Below, piece after piece: positions 25,224-34,195 of a DNA stretch of 64,000 nt. How positions within the stretch are numbered: the first letter of the stretch is position 1; each line of letters opens with the position of its first letter. A model generated the notes under the pieces. It was given only the letters and a program-made list of their open reading frames with translations, was not told where the DNA came from and made no database searches. The DNA is from Prevotellaceae bacterium. Its GTDB lineage: Bacteria; Bacteroidota; Bacteroidia; Bacteroidales; Paludibacteraceae. The stretch spans positions 124,001 through 188,000 of the forward strand of contig JAISVR010000001.1 in assembly GCA_031271465.1 (NCBI GenBank), given 5' to 3'. The position numbers were made by a program, and so were the translations under genes.

Positions 25224-27629
25224 TTAAAATTTCATAGATAACGCCAGCGACACATTCGTTGTTCCTGGCATATTGAAATAATCCAAGCCCTGTGCGGCAG
25301 CGTATCCGAAAAGCGGTCGGGCAGGGTCGATGCCGCTGTATGCCGACCAGAGTATCAGGTTGTTAAGCCCCAGCGACAGTGTCAGTTCGGGAATATCCAC
25401 TTGTTTGGAAAAATCGTACGAGAGGCTGATGTTATGCAAGCGCAAAGTCGAAGCATCTTCAATAGCGTTTTCCGCGATGCCGCTTATACCGGCTGAATAA
25501 TACGGACTGTCTGCCGGATTTTGAGCCGTACGGTTGGCTGCCGAAGCTGCGGATACACCCAGATAATTCATCGTAGTGAGCGTGCCGTTCCACACATCGC
25601 CGCCGTGCACATAACCCATCGAAGCCTTCAAGCTCCACTTCCGCCAATTCAAATCCAAATTAAGGTTCAGCTCATAATCGGGTGTCGGGTCGCCGATTAC
25701 ACCTTGCGTACCGTCTGCTTTTTGTCCGTAAATCACACCGTAGCGTTCGCCTTCCAATACGCTTATCGACACATCGGAAAATCCAGCCAAGGCAAGATGA
25801 TCGGTATTTAACAACAATTGATTTACCATTGTTTTGTACGAAGTGAAATTGGCATTTATAGAATAATAAATTCTATCGCCCAAAAACCTCCACATTCTTC
25901 CATTGATTTTATAAGTGATTTCTAATCCCTCTTTGTTCCAATCTACGGCATTTGTCAGCTCGAAGCGATTGTTTTGATATACAGGCAAAATACCCCCCGT
26001 GGTTTTATCCCAAAAATAATTTACTTCAAAAATTCCCCAACGACCTCCACGACTATTAATATCACGACTATTAATATCAAGCCCCAGTTCTTGCCGGGTA
26101 GTGCTTTCAAGAGCTAAATTCGGGTTCTGAAACAGTGGGAATTGTTCTTGATAACTGCGAAAATCTTCGGCACGGGTAAGTGTAGAAGCATAATGCGGCT
26201 GCGAATAATACAACGGCGATTCATTATGCGTACGCGAAAGTGAATAACGAGGTCTTATTTCTAAGCCATAAGGGAAATTGTCCCAATCAAAAGCGTTGTA
26301 AAACGAATTGTGATTAAATTGAAATCGTAAAATTAACCCTTCGTTAAAAAATACCTTCTTATCATTCAAGGTGTTAGAAGTAGAGGTATTCGCCCAAAAG
26401 TTATAAAAGAAAAGACAGCCATTATTATTATTATTATTATAAAGCCTTACACCTAAATCGTTTGTAATTCTTTGTTCAGAAATATCGTCAGTCTGCGTAT
26501 AATCGGCATCGTAATTAGTCGAAGACAGATTATAATTAAGAGTCAAGGTTGATCTTAAAAGTTTTTTCCACCAACCAGACTTAAACGAAGGGAAAAACTC
26601 GTGCGTATATTGCAGCTTGGAATTAAAAATACCGATTGTTTCTTCTCGTCCGGTTATGTTTTCGGTCATAGCGTCAGCATAAGGCGCAATACCCGAGTGA
26701 ATGTGTTGGCGGTTATAGTCGTAACCCACCGTCCAATCCCATTTTTTATTTTTGAGCGAAAAAACGATGGAAGCCTTGCGGCGGCTTTCTTCGTCGAGGC
26801 TGTTGTTTACATAGCGATACGGATTATCTACCGAACCGGTATAGCGTTGCTCCGTACCGTTGAGATTAGTAAAAGATTTACTGTTTTTAAAATCGGGCGG
26901 CGTAGTAGCTATATCGTAAAACAGGCGGGAATAATTATTACCGTTTTCGGTCAGGTTGTTTTCGCTGAAAAGGTAATTTACTTTTAACCCAAGCCGGGTG
27001 CGGGGTAAGAATTTGGGACGAATGTTGTTTATTTCGGCAAAGAAATCGTTGCTCATTGAGCTCGCTTCGGGCACAACACCGCGATTCGAACTGTTGGTGT
27101 AGCGCAGGTTAAGCATAGCGTTTTTTCCTATATAGTTGGAATAGGTGAGCGAGTTGGTCGCCCCGAGCGAAGCTTGGAAAAAGTTGTAGGGATTGTAGCT
27201 CTTATCAATCGGCGCGCCCCAACTGAATGGGTTGTCGGGAGTAGCGTTTTGTCCGAAATCGCTTTGTCGTTCGGGCAGGCGGTTTACCCAGCCCAGCGAT
27301 ACATTCGAATTGAACTCAAAATGCGCTTTTTTACGCACAAAACCCCGGTATGCCGGCGAAAGGATAAACGAATTAGTTTTTTCGTCGAAGCGAATGTTAT
27401 TGTATTGCGGAGAATAAGAGCCATCGTTTTCCATAAAGAGACTTCCTGTAACAAGGGTATCTCCATAGTTCGGAAAGAATTTTTCCTGGTAAGGAATTTT
27501 GTTTTTATCGGCGTCTTGTATCACCACTTGGGCAGTATCTAAGTTGAGCAGATGTTCCAGTTTCTTTTCGCGTTGCGCCCACAGGTTAAGGCTTAGCAGC
27601 AAACCACAGGCAATCAGGATGTTTTTCAT
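25224..27629 (-). CDS. SusC-like TonB-dependent barrel lacking a plug
   Basis: An 801-residue outer membrane protein with signal MKNILIACGLLLSLNLWAQ from ATG 27629; a longer frame to 27683 adds residues that overlap the promoter element. The body is a large beta-barrel of the SusC/RagA kind: LGWVNRLPERQSDF, the NPY-x(n)-Y style repeats, WDWTVGYDYNRQ, and a C-terminal TTNVSLALSMKF strand ending in Phe. What is missing is the N-terminal carboxypeptidase-regulatory domain and the plug domain (no VLKDASA motif, no RGxxS), so residues 20-100 go straight into barrel sequence. The plug-bearing A2M protein is next door on the same strand. Confidence 0.85.
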   Translation of the reverse strand: MKNILIACGLLLSLNLWAQREKKLEHLLNLDTAQVVIQDADKNKIPYQEKFFPNYGDTLVTGSLFMENDGSYSPQYNNIRFDEKTNSFILSPAYRGFVRKKAHFEFNSNVSLGWVNRLPERQSDFGQNATPDNPFSWGAPIDKSYNPYNFFQASLGATNSLTYSNYIGKNAMLNLRYTNSSNRGVVPEASSMSNDFFAEINNIRPKFLPRTRLGLKVNYLFSENNLTENGNNYSRLFYDIATTPPDFKNSKSFTNLNGTEQRYTGSVDNPYRYVNNSLDEESRRKASIVFSLKNKKWDWTVGYDYNRQHIHSGIAPYADAMTENITGREETIGIFNSKLQYTHEFFPSFKSGWWKKLLRSTLTLNYNLSSTNYDADYTQTDDISEQRITNDLGVRLYNNNNNNGCLFFYNFWANTSTSNTLNDKKVFFNEGLILRFQFNHNSFYNAFDWDNFPYGLEIRPRYSLSRTHNESPLYYSQPHYASTLTRAEDFRSYQEQFPLFQNPNLALESTTRQELGLDINSRDINSRGGRWGIFEVNYFWDKTTGGILPVYQNNRFELTNAVDWNKEGLEITYKINGRMWRFLGDRIYYSINANFTSYKTMVNQLLLNTDHLALAGFSDVSISVLEGERYGVIYGQKADGTQGVIGDPTPDYELNLNLDLNWRKWSLKASMGYVHGGDVWNGTLTTMNYLGVSAASAANRTAQNPADSPYYSAGISGIAENAIEDASTLRLHNISLSYDFSKQVDIPELTLSLGLNNLILWSAYSGIDPARPLFGYAAAQGLDYFNMPGTTNVSLALSMKF

Positions 27630-27653
27630 TCGCGTAATGATTTTATAAGTTCG

Positions 27654-27661
27654 CAAATGTA
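27654..27661 (-). promoter_or_regulatory. -7 element for the barrel gene
   Basis: Minus-strand TACATTTG, 24 bp before the ATG at 27629. It lies inside the longer open frame and so supports the shorter start. Confidence 0.5.
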
Positions 27662-27770
27662 GAAAAATATTGATACCGTGCAAAAACTGTTATTAATTAA
27701 TTTGAAAATAATAGCAACCCTTGCATTAAGCACTATATAATCCCTCCGCTTCGCTCGTCTTTTTTTATAT

Positions 27771-27879
27771 AACCCCTCGTACTCCCCTCAAAACAAGGGG
27801 AGAATTTAATACTAACTGCTTTGTTGTACAAATACAATGCTTGTGCAACACTATCCCCTTATTTTAAGGGGGACGAGCG
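27771..27879. repeat. Partial copy of the 220-bp MITE-like element
   Basis: Similar in order and spacing to 10036-10170 (AACCCC..., GGGGAGAATTTAATAC, AATGCTTGTGCAACACTAT), without the right end. It lies directly downstream of the small gene at 27883. Confidence 0.65.
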
Positions 27880-27882
27880 AAA

Positions 27883-28104
27883 CTACTTTTGCACAAATGC
27901 GCGGAATAACTGCTGCATATAGTGAATATCCAACAAAAAAGTTTTAATCTCCCTGTCCGATTCATCCGGCAAATCCTCCCAGTTGGCAATGAGGAAGTTC
28001 TTCATCTCATCGAGCACTTCGATGTTTCCTTTTGCAGTTTCTTGTTTCGACAAACAATTAATTGTCTGTATCAATTCGGGTGTGAGCTTAGCTTCGAGTT
28101 TCAT
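27883..28104 (-). CDS. Uncharacterised small protein
   Basis: A 73-residue acidic helical protein (MKLEAKLTPELIQTIN, DEMKNFLIANWEDLPDESD, a final YMQQLFRAFVQK). There is no signal peptide. Codon choice and length are gene-like, and a TAnnTTTG element (TATCTTTG, minus strand, 28317-28324) lies about 210 bp upstream, but there is a repeat unit between them. I do not recognise a family. The 3' side abuts a MITE fragment. In 28105-28392 I see only a dispersed palindromic repeat near 28190-28245 and A/T-rich DNA. Confidence 0.6.
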   Translation of the reverse strand: MKLEAKLTPELIQTINCLSKQETAKGNIEVLDEMKNFLIANWEDLPDESDREIKTFLLDIHYMQQLFRAFVQK

Positions 28105-28189
28105 AGAGAGTCTCCTTAATTTTGCCGGTTTATGTATAATTAATTGGTATTATCCTTTTGAGTCTTGCAAAGCAAACGCTATCCGCCAT

Positions 28190-28245
28190 TATTCCTTCCT
28201 TTCGGTCATGACCGCCGGTTGCGAGAAGGAACGACAAAGCAAGCC
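28190..28245. repeat. Dispersed palindromic repeat unit
   Basis: CGGTCATGACCGCCGG and TTGCGAGAAGGAACGACAAAGCA match the 8303-8443 repeat family. Confidence 0.6.
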
Positions 28246-28282
28246 TAAAAAGGGATAATTTTTATGTTTTCCATTTTTTTGC

Positions 28283-28290
28283 TATTTTTG
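28283..28290 (+). promoter_or_regulatory. -7 element for the HTH-rdgB-porZ operon
   Basis: TATTTTTG about 100 bp before the HTH ATG. Candidate only. Confidence 0.35.
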
Positions 28291-28392
28291 GAGCATTTTC
28301 CGCTTTAATAAAGCCACAAAGATAAATTCAACATACATTATAAACAAATAAAAAGGTAATTTATTTTTATATTTTTCAAATATTATTCATAT

Positions 28393-28845
28393 ATGAGTGA
28401 AAATAAACGACTTAAAAATGTTATATACTATCTTATTAGTCAAGAATTAATTAGTTCTCAAGAAGATTTTGCGTTCAAATTAGGCTACAACTCGTCTTCA
28501 TTGTCTCAGATTGTGACAGGAGCAAAGCCTTTATCGAAAAAATTTGCGCAAAAAGTAGTAAACTTTCACAGCAATATAAATCCAAATTATCTTTTTGGAG
28601 ATGGGGCAATGCTAAAGGTTTATGACGATTTATATGATAAAAATAAATCGACCTATAAAATCAACGAGGAAACAACTTATCAATTAGCAGAAGAAAAACC
28701 GGTATACAACAAGTTACCGGCGGCAAATAATTCCGAAATAGTCAAAGAATTATTAAACCGCTTAGAAAATCAATCGGAGCTAATCGGGCAGCTAAAAGAG
28801 GAAAATAGACAACTCCGGTTAGGGAAAAAGATTTTAACCAAATGA
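28393..28845 (+). CDS. Phage-repressor-like HTH regulator
   Basis: A 150-residue protein with an N-terminal XRE/Cro-type helix-turn-helix ([27 protein letters not shown], residues 30-60; the turn [10 protein letters not shown] is the recognition region), a middle PNYLFGDG segment common in Bacteroidota repressors, and a C-terminal amphipathic helix ([20 protein letters not shown]) that probably dimerises. Its stop overlaps the rdgB ATG by four bases, so it is translationally coupled to rdgB. Whether it controls its own operon cannot be read from the DNA. Confidence 0.85.
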   Translation: MSENKRLKNVIYYLISQELISSQEDFAFKLGYNSSSLSQIVTGAKPLSKKFAQKVVNFHSNINPNYLFGDGAMLKVYDDLYDKNKSTYKINEETTYQLAEEKPVYNKLPAANNSEIVKELLNRLENQSELIGQLKEENRQLRLGKKILTK

Positions 28846-29429
28846 AAAAGGAAATCGTTTTTGCCACCAACAACGAGCATAAACTGCAGGAAGTAGCCCG
28901 GATATTGGGCGATGAATTTCGCGTATTGAGCCTTGCCGACATCGGTTGCAACGACGATATTGCCGAAACCGCTCCTACGCTCGAAGGCAACGCATTGATA
29001 AAAGCGCGCTTTGTATACGAAAAATACGGTAAAAACTGTTTTTCGGACGATACGGGCTTGGAGGTCGAAGCTCTGCACGGCGCACCCGGTGTGTATTCTG
29101 CCCGTTATGCAGGCGAGGAAAAAAATCCCGAAGCAAACATGAACAAACTGCTGGCAGAATTGCAGGGTGAAACGAACCGCCACGCTCATTTCCGCACCGT
29201 GATAGCTTTGATGATTGACAACGAGGAGCATCTTTTCGAGGGCGAAGTACGGGGCAGCATACTGGAAGAAAAACGCGGGAACGAAGGTTTTGGTTACGAC
29301 CCCATTTTTTGTCCCGAGGGTTATGACCGCTCGTTTGCCGAGCTTTCTGCCGACGAAAAAAACAGCATCAGCCACCGTGCGCGGGCGGTAGAAAAGATGT
29401 GCCGCTTTTTAAAGGAAATGAAAAAATGA
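28842..29429 (+). CDS. rdgB: Non-canonical purine NTP pyrophosphatase (RdgB/HAM1)
   Basis: A 195-residue Ham1-family enzyme that hydrolyses ITP, dITP and XTP to monophosphates and keeps them out of DNA and RNA. Motifs: [13 protein letters not shown] at the N-terminus (nucleotide-binding T/SxNxxK), [13 protein letters not shown] with the metal-binding acidic pair, GFGYDPIF, and the C-terminal [10 protein letters not shown]. Length is typical. The start overlaps the HTH stop and the stop overlaps the porZ ATG, so three genes are coupled. Confidence 0.96.
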   Translation: MKKEIVFATNNEHKLQEVARILGDEFRVLSLADIGCNDDIAETAPTLEGNALIKARFVYEKYGKNCFSDDTGLEVEALHGAPGVYSARYAGEEKNPEANMNKLLAELQGETNRHAHFRTVIALMIDNEEHLFEGEVRGSILEEKRGNEGFGYDPIFCPEGYDRSFAELSADEKNSISHRARAVEKMCRFLKEMKK

Positions 29430-31759
29430 AAGAAATGAAGATAATTAAAAAAAAGCATTTTTACTTATCACTATTAGCTGTTAGCTATTCGCTGTTAGCT
29501 GCGGCTCAACTCCCCATGGGAGCATGGCGGGCACATTTGTCGTATACCAATGCCGAGCTGGTAGCCGAAACGCCCGACCGCGTGTTTTGCGTAAGCGACG
29601 GCAACCTGTTTTCGGTAAGCAAGGCAAACAGCGAAATAGAAACTTATTCGCGCGTAACGGGCTTGAACGACAACGGCATTTCGTCTATTGCCTACAACGA
29701 AAGCAGCCGCATGCTGTTGTTATCGTACAGCAACGGTAACATCGACCTTGTCGACCCCGAGGGCAGCGTGTGGAATATCCCCGACATCATGGAGAAGGAT
29801 CTCGCGGCAAATAAAGCTGCATGCGATATTTTTTTCAAAAATGAATATGCCTATATTTCCAACGGCATCGGTGTGGTGGTGATAAACACGAACAAACGGG
29901 AGGTTACCGATACTTATATCGTGGGACATAACAGCACGATGATTCCGATACTTTCTACCTCTATTTTTGGCGATAGCATTTACGCCCTTGCCGCCGATGG
30001 TGTGTACACCGCCTTGGCGTCGAACCCTTTGCTGGTAGATTTTAATAATTGGAAATTCCGCAGCAATTTGCCGCAGGAAGGACTGTCGGATAATGTCAAG
30101 CTGAAAAGTTTGGGTAACAGGTTGTATTTGCTCAAACAGTCGGGCGGCGTATTTTCGTCTGCCGACGGAATAAGCTGGACCGTTTTTAACGATACACAGC
30201 ATTTTACCAACCTGAAATCCTCAGCAAATAGCCTGCTTCTGTGCTGTGCCAACGGTATAATGCGATACGATGCCGCAGGAACTCTTGTTGAAAGCATTTC
30301 GGACATTACAACGCACGATGCTGTTTTCAACGAAAATAATTCGACTTACCACATTGCTGCTGCTACCAAGGGGTTGCTCGAAGTAAAAGGGGGAGCGTTG
30401 CAAAATAATTTTTTGCCCAACGGTCCGGCGGCAAACAATTTGACGAACCCGCAATTTAAAAACGGACGAATAGTTGCTCTCACGGCAGCTCCCGAAGATT
30501 TTGACCTGTATCAATACGACCTTTCCGGCGTAGTGGCTTTTTTTGAAAACGAGCAATGGAAAAATATTACCGAAGCCGATGTTTCGGGTACGGCTCTTCC
30601 ATTTCGGGGAATTTCGAACATTGAATTAGACCACAAAGACAAAACCCACTTCTGGGTAAGCTCGTGGCAAAAGGGATTGTTTGAATTTCGCGACGATAAG
30701 TTTTATAAGCATTACTACAATTTCGATGTAAAAGGCTGGAATATTACCGATGCCCTTGCCATGGACAAAAGTGGAAATTTGTGGATGGCAACTCCTTTGG
30801 AAATGAATTCAATCAAGGTGATTAAAACAGACGGCTCGTGGTCGAGTTTCTACTATCCGTCTATTCCGCCTTCTCCCGGAAATAAAATGTTGGACAAAAT
30901 GCTTATCGCCAAAAACGGGTTTCATTGGGTGAATAACCTGAATTCAACCGTGGGAGGAGTATTTGTACTCAACGATAAGGGTAATGTTTCGTCTACAATC
31001 GGGCAGCAATCTGTTTATTTGCAACGGCTTAATGACCAGGACGGCAATGAGGTTCTTTTGCGCACCGTAACTTCTATGGCGGAAGATAAAAGCGGCGATA
31101 TATGGGCAGGCACGCGTACGGGGATTGTTGTTTTTAAAAATACGAACACGGTTTTCAATTCCAATTACACAATTTATCGTCCCAAGATAGCGCGCAACGA
31201 CGGTACCGATTTTGCCGACTATCTGCTCGATAATACGCGGATTAACGCTATTGCCGTTGATGGAGGCAACCGCAAATGGATTGCAACCTACGACGGGGTG
31301 TTTTTGCTTTCGCCCGACGGCACAAAAACCATTCATAATTTTACTGTAAACAACAGTCCGCTGCTTTCCAACGGCGTATTGGGGATAGCTATCCACGGCG
31401 AAACGGGCGAGGTGTTTTTTGCTACCGATAAAGGTATTATTTCTTACCAAAGCGATGCCACGGAGGCAGAATCGTCGTATTCCGGAATTTCGGTATATCC
31501 GAATCCTGTTCGGGAAAATTTTGAGGGAGAAATTACGATTAACGGCTTGATGGACGGCACGATTGTGCGTATAACCGATGCCGGCGGCAATTTGGTGTAC
31601 AAAGCCCGCGCAAACGGTGGTTCTGCTGCCTGGGACGGACGCAACAAATGGGGTACACAGGTAAGTTCGGGCGTATACTACATTATGGTAGCTTCCGACG
31701 ACAATGAAAACAGCGACGATATTCAAACTGCGGTAGCTAAATTGCTGATTATAAAATAA
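29426..31759 (+). CDS. porZ: T9SS attachment-complex protein PorZ
   Basis: A 777-residue secreted two-propeller protein of the type IX secretion system. In Porphyromonas gingivalis PorZ belongs to the outer-membrane attachment complex with PorU, PorV and PorQ and binds anionic LPS. Here the signal peptide ends near [13 protein letters not shown]; the propeller blades carry repeated motifs such as VLIDPEGSVW-like turns, [15 protein letters not shown] and [15 protein letters not shown] (two-component-regulator propeller type). The C-terminus has a CTD-like domain ([14 protein letters not shown], then [12 protein letters not shown]). ATG 29426 is taken as the start because it overlaps the rdgB stop (ATGA). 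Later starts are possible. Confidence 0.88.
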   Translation: MKEMKIIKKKHFYLSLLAVSYSLLAAAQLPMGAWRAHLSYTNAELVAETPDRVFCVSDGNLFSVSKANSEIETYSRVTGLNDNGISSIAYNESSRMLLLSYSNGNIDLVDPEGSVWNIPDIMEKDLAANKAACDIFFKNEYAYISNGIGVVVINTNKREVTDTYIVGHNSTMIPILSTSIFGDSIYALAADGVYTALASNPLLVDFNNWKFRSNLPQEGLSDNVKLKSLGNRLYLLKQSGGVFSSADGISWTVFNDTQHFTNLKSSANSLLLCCANGIMRYDAAGTLVESISDITTHDAVFNENNSTYHIAAATKGLLEVKGGALQNNFLPNGPAANNLTNPQFKNGRIVALTAAPEDFDLYQYDLSGVVAFFENEQWKNITEADVSGTALPFRGISNIELDHKDKTHFWVSSWQKGLFEFRDDKFYKHYYNFDVKGWNITDALAMDKSGNLWMATPLEMNSIKVIKTDGSWSSFYYPSIPPSPGNKMLDKMLIAKNGFHWVNNLNSTVGGVFVLNDKGNVSSTIGQQSVYLQRLNDQDGNEVLLRTVTSMAEDKSGDIWAGTRTGIVVFKNTNTVFNSNYTIYRPKIARNDGTDFADYLLDNTRINAIAVDGGNRKWIATYDGVFLLSPDGTKTIHNFTVNNSPLLSNGVLGIAIHGETGEVFFATDKGIISYQSDATEAESSYSGISVYPNPVRENFEGEITINGLMDGTIVRITDAGGNLVYKARANGGSAAWDGRNKWGTQVSSGVYYIMVASDDNENSDDIQTAVAKLLIIK

Positions 31760-31773
31760 CTCATTATCGGTCG

Positions 31774-32664
31774 ATGAAATACAGTATTGAGATTCTACGA
31801 TTGATAGCGGTTGTATTAATCACATTTACCCATACAAGATATACTCCCGACAGCAGTCTTTTTTCGTATTTTATTATCGACTTGCCCAAAATCGGCACGC
31901 TTACTCTTTCCATTATTTCGGGCTACCTGTATTGGATAACTGCCAAAGATAAACAATCAATTATCGGAAAAAAAATCCGGACACTGGCAATTCCCTACCT
32001 TATTGCCAATGGTATTGTGATTGTTTTAACGCTGTGTGCCAATTATGCGTTCGGATACGATTTCCTGAATCGACTTTCGTTTGACTATAGCTTGCTCACA
32101 GAAGGCTTATTGTCGTTAAATTCGCCTCCGGTAAATCCGCCGACTTATTTTATCCGCGATATTTTCATCATTTTTTGTATGATAGAATTGTTGCGCAACA
32201 GAAACCTGTATATGCTGCTCATCATTGTGCCCTATGCCGTGTTTGGCAACTTGCTGATTCGATACGATATACTCGTTTTATTTATTGCAGGAGTTTCTAT
32301 TGCTTACTTGGAAAAATACATCAAAAATTACCACAAAACAATTCTTGCCGTATTGCTTCTTATCTGCGTATTATCCGTAAATTTTTTCAACATCAACAGC
32401 TACAAATATCCCATTGCGTTACTGCTGTTTTTAGCTTTTTTCGATGTAAAACTGAAGTTTTACAATGTAGGAGGCTATAGCTATTTACTGCATTTATACC
32501 ATTCGCCGATTATCGTGTGCTCGTTTCCGCTATTATCCCTGTTTATTACTGATAGCCATTTGAGCGTTGCAGTTCAAATCCTGCTGGCATTGTCGCTGTG
32601 CTATATGCTCTATCTCATTACCCGAAAAGTGGAAAAACTGAAAGTGTTATCGGGCGGGCGTTAA
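31774..32664 (+). CDS. Acyltransferase-3 family membrane protein
   Basis: A 296-residue polytopic protein of the OafA/acyltransferase-3 type with about ten hydrophobic segments. The N-terminal MKYSIEILRLIAVVLITFTHTRY carries the E-x-L-R and the conserved His (FTHT) that starts the catalytic core, and a later YLLHLYHSPIIV holds the second His. Such proteins O-acylate sugars or peptidoglycan on the periplasmic side. It begins 14 bp after porZ and is probably co-transcribed. By association with PorZ it may modify surface glycans, which is a guess. The gene is followed by the 41-bp tandem hairpin array. Confidence 0.9.
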   Translation: MKYSIEILRLIAVVLITFTHTRYTPDSSLFSYFIIDLPKIGTLTLSIISGYLYWITAKDKQSIIGKKIRTLAIPYLIANGIVIVLTLCANYAFGYDFLNRLSFDYSLLTEGLLSLNSPPVNPPTYFIRDIFIIFCMIELLRNRNLYMLLIIVPYAVFGNLLIRYDILVLFIAGVSIAYLEKYIKNYHKTILAVLLLICVLSVNFFNINSYKYPIALLLFLAFFDVKLKFYNVGGYSYLLHLYHSPIIVCSFPLLSLFITDSHLSVAVQILLALSLCYMLYLITRKVEKLKVLSGGR

Positions 32665-32745
32665 AATTACGCCTATTCGAAAAACGAAAGAACTTTGGGA
32701 TTATTTTTTTTTTTTGCCGCGTAAATCTAAAGCTGAGGCATATCA

Positions 32746-33187
32746 TTCAGTTCCCGTTTGCTCTGTCCGAGCAAAGCTGAATTTTGTTCAGTTCTTGTTT
32801 GCTCTGTCTGAGCAAAGCTGAATTTCGTTCAGTTCTCGTTTGCTCTGTCAGAGCAAAGCTGAATTTCGTTCAGTTCTTGTTTGCTCTGTCTGAGCAAAGC
32901 TGAATTTCATTCAGTTCTTGTTTGCTCTGTCTGAGCAAAGCTGAATTTTGTTCAGTTCTCGTTTGCTCTGTCTGAGCAAAGCTGAATTTTGTTCAGTTCT
33001 CGTTTGCTCTGTCCGAGCAAAGCTGAATTTCGTTCAGTTCTCGTTTGCTCTGTCTGAGCAAAGCTGAATTTCGTTCAGTTCTTGTTTGCTCTGTTTGAGC
33101 AAAGCTGAATTTCGTTCAGTTCTCGTTTGCTCTGTCTGAGCAAAGCTGAATTTCAGCCAGTTCTTATTTGCTACCGGTATAGCAAAG
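32746..33187. repeat. Tandem array of 41-bp hairpin units
   Basis: Ten complete units of exactly 41 bp start at 32746 and every 41 bp after, with a truncated, diverged eleventh from 33156. Each unit is itself a hairpin: outer arms TTCAG / CTGAA and inner arms TTTGCTC / GAGCAAA around a five-base loop (TGTCT, TGTCC, TGTCA, TGTTT). In the last unit the inner arms are TTTGCTA / TAGCAAA, a paired change that keeps the stem. There are no variable spacers, so it is not CRISPR. It separates two convergent genes (acyltransferase and GT2). Confidence 0.95.
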
Positions 33188-33261
33188 AAGAAATTTTTTG
33201 GAAGCAATCCTGTTTAGACGAGCTCGTCATTGCGAGCGATAGCGAAACAATAAGAAACAAT

Positions 33262-34194
33262 CTAAAAATTGATTTTTTCTGCCACGATGTATTCCGGACG
33301 GTTTTTAATTTCGTCGAAGAGGCTACCGATATAAGCACCCATAATACCGATAGTAAGGAGCTGAATGCCACCGAAAAACACAATCAATACCACAAGCGAT
33401 GTCCAGCCACTGTCGGCATGAGTAAAGCCCAGCCAATGCCCCAACACCGCATACAACCCATAGCAAAGAGCAAACAACACCGAAACGAAACCAAGCGAAG
33501 TAGCCAGCAGAAGCGGCTTTTTAGAGAAATAAAGCAATGAGGTAACAGCCAGACGAAGCATCTTGGATAAAGGATATTTCGTTTCGCCTGCTGCACGGGC
33601 TTCGCGCTCGTAATAAAAAGGTACCTGTTTAAATCCCGTCCACGCCATCAAGCCGCGAATGTATTTTCCTTTTTCACTCAAACGGTTAAATTCATTGATA
33701 ATATTACGGTCAATCAGGCGGAAATCGCCCGTATCGACGGGAAATTTCACTTCCGAAAAGAAATTGAGCAGTCGATAAAAAGCCTTTGCCGTAGAGCGTT
33801 TGAATCGGCTTTCGCCCTGTCGTGCGCGACGCACACAATAAACCGACTGAGCCTGTTCGCGCTCCAGAGTTTCCACAAGTTGAGGAATCAGTTCGGGCGG
33901 ATCTTGCAGGTCGGCATCAATTATCACCGCCAAATCGCTGTTGCAATAATTAATACCTGCCGTTACCGCCCGTTGATGACCGAAATTACGCGAAAACGAT
34001 AATACTTTCACTTGCTTATCGTTTGCGGCTATCGCAGTCAACATTTCGGCAGTTTTATCCATACTGCCGTCGTTGACAAAAATAATTTCCGAAGGATTTT
34101 CCATGCCGTGAAGCACTTGTTTTAAGCGCGCGTACGACTCTGCAATCACGGCTTCTTCGTTGTAGCAGGGCACTATCACTGTGAGCGATTTCAT
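33262..34194 (-). CDS. GT2 family glycosyltransferase (DPM1/GtrB-like)
   Basis: A 310-residue inverting glycosyltransferase that probably transfers a sugar from a nucleotide donor to undecaprenyl phosphate on the inner leaflet. The GT-A domain has TVIVPCYNEEAVI, IIFVNDGSMDKT and the DxD-type VIIDADLQDPPE. Near residue 235 two membrane helices (LLLATSLGFVSVLFALCYGL and WTSLVVLIVFFGGIQLLTIG) follow, as in GtrB/ArnC-like enzymes. It is the last gene of the 37393-33262 glycan operon (1-bp gap after the upstream gene). The GtrA-like flippase gene is elsewhere, at 51847. Confidence 0.93.
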   Translation of the reverse strand: MKSLTVIVPCYNEEAVIAESYARLKQVLHGMENPSEIIFVNDGSMDKTAEMLTAIAANDKQVKVLSFSRNFGHQRAVTAGINYCNSDLAVIIDADLQDPPELIPQLVETLEREQAQSVYCVRRARQGESRFKRSTAKAFYRLLNFFSEVKFPVDTGDFRLIDRNIINEFNRLSEKGKYIRGLMAWTGFKQVPFYYEREARAAGETKYPLSKMLRLAVTSLLYFSKKPLLLATSLGFVSVLFALCYGLYAVLGHWLGFTHADSGWTSLVVLIVFFGGIQLLTIGIMGAYIGSLFDEIKNRPEYIVAEKINF

Positions 34195-34195
34195 A

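Noticed and set aside
32746-33187. CRISPR-like array
   Set aside because: Units are 41 bp with no variable spacers and each is self-complementary along its full length; no cas genes are near.
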